Source: Clostridia bacterium (GTDB lineage Bacteria; Bacillota; Clostridia; Oscillospirales; Acutalibacteraceae). From it: 5,815 bases of DNA. Within the stretch, counting starts at the first letter, position 1, and every line of letters starts with the position of its first letter. Under the pieces are notes generated by a model that saw nothing but the letters and a program-made list of their open reading frames with translations, was not told the DNA's origin and ran no database searches. This document shows, piece by piece, positions 1 through 5,815 of this stretch. The stretch spans positions 1 through 5,815 of the forward strand of contig CAAENL010000028.1 in assembly GCA_900757335.1 (NCBI GenBank), in the 5' to 3' direction. The translations under genes and the position numbers were made by a program.

Positions 1-32
1 CATTTTTTTGATGCTACCTCAACAGTCCTCAT
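1..32 (-). CDS. Possible start of a gene running off the left edge
   Basis: An ATG at 30-32 on the minus strand opens a frame reading MRTVEVASKK before the window ends. It lies 15 bases after the structured block and is preceded by AGAAGG, which touches the ATG closely. Ten codons are too few to judge whether this is a real protein or to name a family. Its orientation matches the operon and the possible promoter at 228-258. If real, it would be a separate transcription unit with a leader of about 190 bases. Confidence 0.25.
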   Translation of the reverse strand, partial: MRTVEVASKK

Positions 33-46
33 ACCTTCTAATATGA

Positions 47-229
47 TGGAGTGAGAGCGGAAATAAAAAGCTGGTCCTGCCTTTCCCGTTGACTGCACCA
101 CCGAAGCGGTTAGAGGCACCTTAATGCTCCCCCACGGGGTAGAGAACCGCGTATCTAATCAGAGAGCATTAAAAACCCGCCGGATAAAGAGGCAGGTATC
201 CCTGCTTCGATGGTAAATCAGTCACTCCA
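47..229 (-). ncRNA. Candidate structured RNA or leader, family not recognised
   Basis: This block is richer in G+C than its surroundings (31 of 50 bases at 101-150) and full of complementary segments. TGGAGTGA (47-54) and TCACTCCA (222-229) close it. CCTGCC (76-81) matches GGCAGG (191-196), extendable by three pairs. TTAATGCTC (121-129) matches GAGCATTAA (164-172). GCGGTT (106-111) matches AACCGC (145-150), crossing the previous pair as a pseudoknot. Local hairpins also exist: ACCG-AAG-CGGT (100-110), CCCC-CAC-GGGG (129-139) and GCAGG-TATC-CCTGC (192-205). No open frame of note spans it. The minus strand is preferred because of the promoter-like boxes upstream and the possible start codon downstream. 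It does not match the tRNA, tmRNA, RNase P, SRP or common riboswitch consensus patterns I know. It could be a leader RNA, a stand-alone RNA, a retron-type RNA, or part of a mobile-element end. Confidence 0.4.
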
Positions 230-258
230 GATATACCACTTTATTTGACAAAAACAAA
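228..258 (-). promoter_or_regulatory. Possible Bacteroidota-type promoter (TTTG / TAnnTTTG)
   Basis: On the minus strand TTTG (258-255) is followed after 19 bases by TATATCTG (235-228), one mismatch from the Bacteroides -7 consensus TAnnTTTG; the -33 consensus is TTTG with similar spacing. Transcription would start near position 221 and run left through the G+C-rich structured block towards the possible start codon at 32-30. The spacing and orientation fit well, but short AT-rich boxes arise by chance in such DNA. Confidence 0.4.
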
Positions 259-408
259 ATAAAAGGGTTAGATTTTACATTTCATTTTGGATAGTCAGCT
301 TTACTCTTTCTTACCTCTCTCCGTTTTACTTCCACAATACAGATTGCAACACATCCTCAATATCTTATTCTAAATTTAAGATAGCACTTTTCAAATAGGA
401 AGATAAAA
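241..408. other. AT-rich spacer between the operon end and the structured block
   Basis: No gene or strong terminator is supported here. It holds the weak inverted repeat at 361-383, the upstream TTTG box of a possible promoter (255-258) and short A/T runs. The only small minus-strand frame worth naming (301-354, 17 residues) has no supporting signal. Together with 33-240 this makes a gene-free stretch of about 375 bases. Confidence 0.6.
361..383. repeat. Weak AT-rich inverted repeat after the ATPase gene
   Basis: TATCTTA (361-367) and TAAGATA (377-383) are perfect 7-base complements around a 9-base loop, 26 bases beyond the ATPase stop codon. On the minus strand it is not followed by a T-tract, so it is not a convincing intrinsic terminator. 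It may only slow or protect the 3' end of the operon transcript, or be chance in AT-rich DNA. Confidence 0.3.
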
Positions 409-3400
409 TCAAGTCCTCTTCACCTTTCCAAAAGATTCCAATTCTATAAATTTTGATTTAAAACTATCAGGTGGCATTTTTTTCTTTAGAAGATTATGAA
501 AATTTTCGTCATGAGTTGAAAGAATAATTTGCTTTTTCAGACCGAAAGCAATACTTCTCAATAAATCAATAGTAGAAAGTACATTAATACTATCCATCGA
601 CTGCACCGGATCATCTATAAATATACAGTCATATTCTTTAGAATTCAGAGCAGATGCCAAAAATATACTTAAACTCAGTACATTAATCTGAGCTGTACTA
701 AAATATAAATTAGGAATAATGATTTCGTCATCATTCAACCTTTTGGTAAAAACATCTAAAGTTGGCACTTCACCATCTAAATTAAGTTCAAACCTGACAG
801 ATTTAAAATTAGGATGCGGATCTATTCTCTGATATATTTTTTGCAATAAATCCTCATATAAAAAATCTTTTACTTTGTTATTCAGATAGTTTTTTGTCTT
901 ATCAATTTCTTTTTCAATTCTGCTTTTCACTTTTCTTTCATAGAATTTTAACTCTTCTTCCAGCCTGTTAATCTCCGGTTTTACCTTTTCTGACTCCAAA
1001 AAAGGCTCAATTATATCATTATATCTATCTAATTTTTGGTACTCTCCACACAATAGTCTTGTCTTTTCTAATTTATTTTTCGTTTCAGCTTCTATTTTCT
1101 CAATAGCTTTTAATAAATCCTCTTTATTATCCTCTTTAAATGTATAATTGATTTTATCCTTTAGAAAGTATTTATAGGAGGAGTTTTCTTTTTCCGTTTT
1201 TATTTTCCAATCTTCCCGATATTCTTTCTCTTTTAACAAAAAATCTTTATCCAAACATTTTAATTCCTCTTCCAAAGTACCTATAGAAGACTGAAGTTTC
1301 AAATTTTCCTCTTTCACTTTTTCGATCTCCAGTTGAACAGATGACCTTTTATTCTCCAGTAACGTTTGGTCAGCCAATTGATCCTTAATCACAATTTCAG
1401 GATAATTCGATTTATACCATTCTATAACCTTCTGATAGGTTATATTATTTTGCAGACTTTGAATTCCGTTTTGTATGTTATCAATATTTGCCTGCAATAT
1501 TCCTAAATTGTTTTTCTGGCCTTTTAACACTTCATCCTTAGCTTCTAAGACACTCTTTAATTCATTTTCTGATTGTTCCTTTTTTACTAATAAATCATTC
1601 AATTTATTTCTATATTCATCATAAGATAGTCCTTCAACCGATGTACGATAATTCTGTTTCTGGCCCCTCAATTCTTTTAAATTGGATTCCTTAGTATCTA
1701 TTTCTTTCTTTTGCTTGCTAACAGAAACTTCTGATAATCTTTTATTTTCTTCTGCCTGATGAATTTTTTTAGTAAAAAAATCACGCATATTCTTAACATA
1801 AGAGTCCTTTTTCTCAGATAATTGCAGTAATTCTTGTTTTAGTTTATTGTTTTTATCCGTTAGTTCCTGCATTACTTCACTCAATGCACTATTCTTTGAA
1901 ATCTGGTCAGCCAGTGCTTCATAGGAAGTATACACCTGTTCACACAAAGGACATTTTGATAATCTTTGTTCATTAACTAACGAAAGCCCGGACTTAATGA
2001 ACTCCTCTAAAATCGAATTAAATGCCTTTTGCCCCTCTATTTTAGCTTCTATTATTAAAATATCTTCGTTCTTATTCTTAATTTTTACAATACATTCCTG
2101 CCAACCGTTAATTGTATCTTGCAAATCCGGATAATCCTCTATAGCGATAAAATCATCACCTTCTATATCTTTTAAGACATGCTTATAATCAGCTATTTTT
2201 TGATTCTCAATTTTAAGATTATCAATTCCCGTTTTATAATCGATATTCAGCTTTTCAAGCTCACTCACTAAACTCGTGATTTTTTTCTCTAATTCATTTT
2301 CTTCTTTTTCTAAATCTGATAATTTTAACAATGAATCCTTGTGTTCAGAGATTTCTCTTAACAAATTAGTATGTTTCACCCGAATCTCCTCCCATTCAAG
2401 TGTCGTATTTTCAATTTGTACTTGTAACTCTCTACACTCTTCCTTCTTTGCGATCAGATCAGCCTCTTTCAACCGAATATCATTAAATACACTTTGATAT
2501 TCACAAAATTCTGATATAATTGCCTCCACCCGATCGCGGACCTGAAGCAATTTATCTTGTAACGCCTGATTATTTTTCAGACGATTACGATCTTTCTCCA
2601 AATTATCAAATTTCTTTAGATTGGTATCTATGTTAGTTAAATCCTCAACAATTTTCCTTGCTGATTCAATATTCATAAAAAATTTATCTATTCCGATTAT
2701 ATGCAGACTTTCATCTCCACTCTTCAATATCCTCAAATTACGAAAAATTTCAGTAATATCCGTTTCATTACTATACTGTACTATCTGAGCTTTAATTAAA
2801 CTTTTAAGATCAATGATCTCTTTTTGAGAGGCGGACGGGGAAATTAATTGTAATTTTGAATTACTTTCCACCTCCTTTATTGCTGTTATAAGAGAATTAA
2901 TGTTTTCCAGAATATTAGTTTCTTCAAAATCCTTCACCTTATTTTTCAATAAAGCAATCTCTCTCTTCATATCTTCCATTCGTTCACCACAAATTGTATT
3001 TAAAACATTCACATTTTTAAAATATGAATCAACAACTTCATACTCTGGATTCTTCACAAACTTTATATACCGATTTTTTCCATCCTCTTCTTTTAAAAAA
3101 CTAGTAATCCATTCTTGTGAGAGGATTACTTTTTGAAATTCTTTGCGTTCAATCTGTCTTTCATCCTTATAACACAAATCAATCCTACTTCGGCTTTCAT
3201 AGGACCTTTCAATTAACTTTCCTTTGTCATCAGTTATTTGTACATAAGTAGGTCTTTCGGAATATTTATTTTTAAGTAGTTTAATTTCATCATTGGTTAA
3301 AGCCTTCAATTTATTTAAAGAGTCATCAGTAATATTTTTATGTTGCCAAAATCGCTGAACAAAATTTGTCATTCCCCATTCCACTGCATCATAAAAAGAA

Positions 3401-3537
3401 GTTTTCCCAAAACCATTAGGGGCATATATAGAAACAAAATCAGCCACATCACCATCTTTCAGAGAAAAGTCAAAAGTAGCATCCTCTGGGTCATCATAAA
3501 TTCTAAACGCCGATATTTCAATTTTCTTGAATTTCAT
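409..3537 (-). CDS. SMC/Rad50-like ABC ATPase with zinc hook (LmuB/DdmC-like)
   Basis: This 1042-residue protein starts at ATG 3535-3537, giving MKFKKIEISAFRIY, the usual first strand of RecF/Rad50-type heads; a GTG one codon earlier is less likely. Residue numbers count from this ATG. Seen in order: Walker A PNGFGKTS (about 40-47); Q-loop VILSQ (Gln141); a long Lys/Glu/Leu-rich coiled coil (about 185-515); zinc hook CPLC (Cys529, Cys532) almost exactly mid-protein; a second coiled coil (about 545-870); degenerate ABC signature FSTAQIN (Ser947); Walker B IFIDDP (Asp975, Asp976); D-loop SMDSIN; and H-loop STHD (His1009). This is a complete head-arm-hook-arm-head architecture like Rad50, and the reading frame is intact. 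In Lamassu/ABC-3C systems this subunit dimerises on DNA, hydrolyses ATP and controls the effector. It is the last gene of the operon, overlapping the middle component by 20 bases. Rad50/SbcC is an alternative by fold, but no Mre11/SbcD nuclease is adjacent. Confidence 0.92.
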   Translation of the reverse strand: MKFKKIEISAFRIYDDPEDATFDFSLKDGDVADFVSIYAPNGFGKTSFYDAVEWGMTNFVQRFWQHKNITDDSLNKLKALTNDEIKLLKNKYSERPTYVQITDDKGKLIERSYESRSRIDLCYKDERQIERKEFQKVILSQEWITSFLKEEDGKNRYIKFVKNPEYEVVDSYFKNVNVLNTICGERMEDMKREIALLKNKVKDFEETNILENINSLITAIKEVESNSKLQLISPSASQKEIIDLKSLIKAQIVQYSNETDITEIFRNLRILKSGDESLHIIGIDKFFMNIESARKIVEDLTNIDTNLKKFDNLEKDRNRLKNNQALQDKLLQVRDRVEAIISEFCEYQSVFNDIRLKEADLIAKKEECRELQVQIENTTLEWEEIRVKHTNLLREISEHKDSLLKLSDLEKEENELEKKITSLVSELEKLNIDYKTGIDNLKIENQKIADYKHVLKDIEGDDFIAIEDYPDLQDTINGWQECIVKIKNKNEDILIIEAKIEGQKAFNSILEEFIKSGLSLVNEQRLSKCPLCEQVYTSYEALADQISKNSALSEVMQELTDKNNKLKQELLQLSEKKDSYVKNMRDFFTKKIHQAEENKRLSEVSVSKQKKEIDTKESNLKELRGQKQNYRTSVEGLSYDEYRNKLNDLLVKKEQSENELKSVLEAKDEVLKGQKNNLGILQANIDNIQNGIQSLQNNITYQKVIEWYKSNYPEIVIKDQLADQTLLENKRSSVQLEIEKVKEENLKLQSSIGTLEEELKCLDKDFLLKEKEYREDWKIKTEKENSSYKYFLKDKINYTFKEDNKEDLLKAIEKIEAETKNKLEKTRLLCGEYQKLDRYNDIIEPFLESEKVKPEINRLEEELKFYERKVKSRIEKEIDKTKNYLNNKVKDFLYEDLLQKIYQRIDPHPNFKSVRFELNLDGEVPTLDVFTKRLNDDEIIIPNLYFSTAQINVLSLSIFLASALNSKEYDCIFIDDPVQSMDSINVLSTIDLLRSIAFGLKKQIILSTHDENFHNLLKKKMPPDSFKSKFIELESFGKVKRT

Positions 3538-4039
3538 CACTGTGCATTTTTTTTACTAATTCATCAAAAGCCGGATTAGCTTCTCCTGTCCTTCTCTGTT
3601 TTCTCAATTCTTTTCCTTTCAAAATTACCTCAATTAAAGGATCAGGTTCAAAATTCTTCTCGGTTTTCTCTACAAATTCGAGACTTATACTTTTAGCTAA
3701 AATATATTCATCTATTATTTCATCTATATCCGTTCTTCCTTCTATCAAAATTTTCCGGCTTGAAAAGGTATCATTCTCAATTTTATATTTTAAATCCTGA
3801 TCAATTTCTTCCGGGACAAGAAAAAAAAGATAAATATTCCAACGTTCAAATTCAGATGTCAAATCATTCTGAAAATAAAGAGCAATAAAATCCGAAATTT
3901 CTTCCCAACTTTCGGACAAAACAGAGTTAGTTATCTCTACGAAAAAAACATATGCTTTATTTTCTCCAATATTTACATACTTACACTTTATTTCAAAATT
4001 AGTAAATTTTTGCTTACATATTTTAGTCCAATCTTTCAT
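3518..4039 (-). CDS. ABC-three-component middle component (LmuC/DdmB-like)
   Basis: This 173-residue soluble protein has no signal peptide or membrane helix. The recognisable block is WNIYLFFLVPEE followed by LKYKIENDTFSSRKIL (about residues 67-96), a pattern I associate with middle components of ABC-3C/Lamassu systems. The N-terminal half alternates short strands and helices, and the C-terminal third is charged (KGKELRKQRRTGEANPAF). It has no catalytic motif. In the family this small subunit bridges the ATPase heads and the effector C-terminal domain and is needed for regulated activity; that role is inferred here from position and pattern. The ATG at 4037-4039 lies inside the end of the peptidase gene (17-base overlap), and its own last 20 bases contain the ATPase start. 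No Shine-Dalgarno is seen, so translation is probably coupled. The assignment rests on context plus the motif block, not on a database search. Confidence 0.8.
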   Translation of the reverse strand: MKDWTKICKQKFTNFEIKCKYVNIGENKAYVFFVEITNSVLSESWEEISDFIALYFQNDLTSEFERWNIYLFFLVPEEIDQDLKYKIENDTFSSRKILIEGRTDIDEIIDEYILAKSISLEFVEKTEKNFEPDPLIEVILKGKELRKQRRTGEANPAFDELVKKMHSDEIQEN

Positions 4040-5390
4040 CAGGCAAAAGTTTTTGGTAAAATTCCTTCAATTTCTTCACACATTCATCGATTTTTTGATC
4101 AATAAAATTTTCTTCCATTGAATCAACCGCATATTCTTTAAAAGCAGAAATATTCATAAATCTATATTTATCAAAAGGAAAATCTAAAGCACAATCAATC
4201 TTATTTCCTAATCTTTTACATTCAAAATCTTCTCTTATCTCTGCAATATCTTGAGGAATTCCGTTTAAATCTAATATATGTTCTTCATCAGCCTTCACAT
4301 TAGTAGCAACGACCACCACTCCATTTTTTTTCAGTCCTGAATAATTAAATTTGCATAAATCCCTTAGATGTTTACACCAAAAATCATCTTCAATATCAGA
4401 ATAAATAAGTCGTATTTTTTTCAATACTTCGATTAAACATTCTTCATTAATAATAGGTATTCCTCTAATATTCAAAATCGTCAATAATTCAAGCCATTTA
4501 CACCAAAGACCTTTTTTCAGCATTTCAACAGATGAAATCATGCCGTTTTTTTCTAAACATGCTTTAATTGTCAAAGGAGTAACTTCTGTTTCTAATATAA
4601 CATTCGCTTTGCACTTAAGTATTTTTGTCACTTTCTCTCCTTTTCTACGTGAACGAATCTGACATTTTAATTCAAAAATATCATTGATTAAATAAGAAAA
4701 TGATTTTAAATAAGGCGGAAATAATGGTTGTAATTGATCTTTCCATTCATTTACGATTTCATTAAAATATTTCATTGATACATAACCAACCTGACCATTG
4801 GACTCATACTCCGTAATCATTCTGCTTTGAATTCCAATAATCTCTATATATTTGTCCGTTAAAGCAAGTATTCCCCCGCCAGATAATCCATCAATATCCT
4901 TTTTATCCAAAACAGTATCTAATTGTATAAACCGACATTTATCACCACTTTGTAAAAAATCACGAACCCTATACAAAACATGTCTTTCTCCTATTTTATT
5001 CTCTTTAAATCTTCCTGGAAAACCGCTTATATAATAATCAACTCTTTTCTCTTCAGCTATAAAAATTTTATCTATCCCTTCTTCATAAGGTATCTTTAGA
5101 ATAGCAACATCCGCTGTTTTATGGGGAAAATAATTTTCATTTTTCTTCAAAATAAAAGGAATTTCTTTTTCTTCCCATGTATCATTACTTTTAATCTGTT
5201 TATATATTTCTATAGAAGTACCATCTACTAATTCCTGAAAGTATTCTTTTCCTCTGTCATCTATTTTTTTCTCAAACAAAACATGCTTTGCGGTTAAAAT
5301 ATAAGAATAATCAGTAGTCATAGGTTGAAAAAAGCACCCACTTCCTTCTCCCACTATCAAACTATATAACTTGAAATCATCCTTCTCCAT
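4023..5390 (-). CDS. Trypsin-like serine peptidase fused to ABC-3C/LmuA-type C-terminal domain (effector)
   Basis: This 455-residue protein has two parts. Residues 1 to about 205 are a trypsin-fold peptidase: GSGCFF near residue 16, TAKHV with catalytic His36, TADVAIL with Asp94, and DGLSGGG with nucleophile Ser170. The triad is complete, so it should be active. No signal peptide or membrane helix is visible, which places it in the cytoplasm. Residues from about 210 to 455 form a mostly helical domain with a hydrophobic VVVVATNV strand, matching the pattern of the C-terminal domains that tie variable effectors to ABC-3C/Lamassu complexes. Two WCKxL segments (Cys297, Cys339) lie in it. The ATG at 5388-5390 has GGAG seven bases upstream and overlaps the MBL gene by 14 bases; its own end overlaps the middle component by 17. 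Inferred role: death or shut-down effector cutting host or phage proteins when the ATPase fires. The protein target cannot be read from sequence. Confidence 0.9.
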   Translation of the reverse strand: MEKDDFKLYSLIVGEGSGCFFQPMTTDYSYILTAKHVLFEKKIDDRGKEYFQELVDGTSIEIYKQIKSNDTWEEKEIPFILKKNENYFPHKTADVAILKIPYEEGIDKIFIAEEKRVDYYISGFPGRFKENKIGERHVLYRVRDFLQSGDKCRFIQLDTVLDKKDIDGLSGGGILALTDKYIEIIGIQSRMITEYESNGQVGYVSMKYFNEIVNEWKDQLQPLFPPYLKSFSYLINDIFELKCQIRSRRKGEKVTKILKCKANVILETEVTPLTIKACLEKNGMISSVEMLKKGLWCKWLELLTILNIRGIPIINEECLIEVLKKIRLIYSDIEDDFWCKHLRDLCKFNYSGLKKNGVVVVATNVKADEEHILDLNGIPQDIAEIREDFECKRLGNKIDCALDFPFDKYRFMNISAFKEYAVDSMEENFIDQKIDECVKKLKEFYQKLLPDERLD

Positions 5391-5815
5391 TTTCCAACTC
5401 CATAATAGTTCCTATTCTAAATTCTTTAAAATCTTCACAATCTGAATCTGAAAATAATTTTTGTCCGATATGTTCATAATTGAAATAAATATTTGCTTTA
5501 GGATTCACATCAATAATTCTCGCTATCGTTCTTTTATCAGGATGTTTACTATTTCCGGAACCGTCAGTACAAATAATATATTTATCAGTTCTCACCAACT
5601 TCAATAAATCCTTAGAAGTACTGTATTGACTACCATGATGGGAAATTTTAAACAAATCCACCTCCAATGGATTATCTTCAATATACCCCAAAGAATTTAA
5701 AGCACTTATAACATTACCAGGAGGGGCATCACCCAACAATAAGAGTTTTTTTCCTTCTATAGTTAAAATAATTGCTATAGAGCTACCATTCTTAGGTTCC
5801 TTTTGCTCTTTAAAA
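5377..5815 (-). CDS. MBL-fold metallohydrolase, ComEC-like, 5' end outside the window
   Basis: Only the C-terminal part (about 145 residues) is present; the frame stays open to the right edge, so the true start lies outside. Upstream of the GDAPP segment the frame reads NGSSIAIILTIEGKKLLLL, the usual beta-strand lead-in of this family. Seen: a GDA motif (codons 5725-5733), whose Asp is a metal ligand in MBL enzymes, and KISHHGS (5629-5649), a hallmark of ComEC/Rec2-type MBL hydrolases. The N-terminal HxHxDH metal motif would lie beyond the edge and cannot be checked. No membrane segment is visible, so this is a soluble stand-alone enzyme, not a full ComEC channel. It is the most upstream visible gene of the operon, and its last 14 bases overlap the peptidase gene. 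Family members hydrolyse phosphodiester or related bonds; the substrate here is unknown. Inferred role: second effector or accessory enzyme of the ABC-3C/Lamassu-like system. Confidence 0.88.
   Translation of the reverse strand, partial: FKEQKEPKNGSSIAIILTIEGKKLLLLGDAPPGNVISALNSLGYIEDNPLEVDLFKISHHGSQYSTSKDLLKLVRTDKYIICTDGSGNSKHPDKRTIARIIDVNPKANIYFNYEHIGQKLFSDSDCEDFKEFRIGTIMELENGEG
5398..5401 (-). promoter_or_regulatory. Possible ribosome binding site for the peptidase gene
   Basis: On the minus strand GGAG stands seven bases before the ATG at 5388-5390, inside the end of the MBL gene. The other two internal starts in the operon (4039 and 3537) show no comparable purine motif. It supports the chosen peptidase start but could be chance, since the stretch also encodes MELENGEG of the upstream protein. 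Confidence 0.4.

Noticed and set aside
151..160. GATTAGATAC on the minus strand, identical to a conserved 16S rRNA segment
   Set aside because: The flanking bases do not follow 16S rRNA on either side; a ten-base match alone is taken as chance.
47..229. Firm call of a retron RNA
   Set aside because: No AGC-type branch site follows the first repeat arm and no single long hairpin ends at the second arm; the reverse transcriptase, if any, is outside the window.
301..354. Minus-strand frame of 17 residues, MCCNLYCGSKTERGKKE
   Set aside because: Very short, with no clear ribosome binding site; the cysteine pattern alone is not evidence of a gene.
361..383. Intrinsic terminator for the operon
   Set aside because: The stem is all weak A/T pairs but one and has no T-tract after it in the direction of transcription.
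3538..3540. GTG as start of the ATPase
   Set aside because: The next codon is ATG and yields the normal N-terminus; no Shine-Dalgarno favours the GTG.
2276..3579. Open frames of 70-80 codons on the plus strand inside the ATPase gene
   Set aside because: They are antisense to a strongly supported coding frame, rich in Ser/Phe as expected from the complement of Lys/Glu coiled-coil codons, and lack start signals.
5737..5739. TTG as start of the MBL gene
   Set aside because: The frame stays open upstream to the edge and encodes a typical MBL strand (NGSSIAIILTIEG), so the gene is simply cut by the window.

Overview
The window is an AT-rich bacterial segment dominated by one minus-strand operon, read from right to left. 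Its four genes overlap end to start: an MBL-fold metallohydrolase (5' part cut off by the right edge), a trypsin-like serine peptidase fused to a C-terminal helical domain, a 173-residue middle component, and a large Rad50/SMC-like ABC ATPase with a CPxC zinc hook. This is the layout of the ABC-three-component (ABC-3C) conflict systems, which overlap the Lamassu anti-phage family (LmuA effector, LmuC, LmuB SMC ATPase; DdmABC is a relative). Having both a hydrolase and a protease suggests the hydrolase-plus-protease branch of Lamassu. The system type is therefore known, although this exact set may not have been studied.

Proposed working model (family knowledge plus inference): the ATPase (LmuB-like), bound to the small middle protein (LmuC-like), senses foreign or abnormal DNA through its long coiled-coil arms and ATP-driven head. 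It then releases or activates the effectors. The peptidase keeps a complete His-Asp-Ser triad and lacks a signal peptide, so it should cut cytoplasmic proteins. The MBL protein belongs to the ComEC-like group and probably hydrolyses a phosphodiester or a related substrate.

Left of the operon, positions 33-408 contain no convincing gene. Positions 241-408 are plain AT-rich spacer with one weak inverted repeat and no clear terminator. Positions 47-229 are visibly richer in G+C and carry several perfect complementary segments, including two that cross as a pseudoknot and an 8-base pair closing the whole block. A Bacteroidota-type promoter (TTTG, 19 bases, then TATATCTG) lies just upstream on the minus strand. 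A possible start codon at 30-32 opens a frame that runs off the left edge. This looks like a structured RNA or leader in front of a second minus-strand gene, and I could not assign it to a known RNA family.

The organism is probably a member of the Bacteroidota: low G+C, mostly no Shine-Dalgarno sequence before the starts, and a TTTG/TAnnTTTG-like promoter. This is an inference of moderate strength; a low-G+C Firmicute is not excluded.
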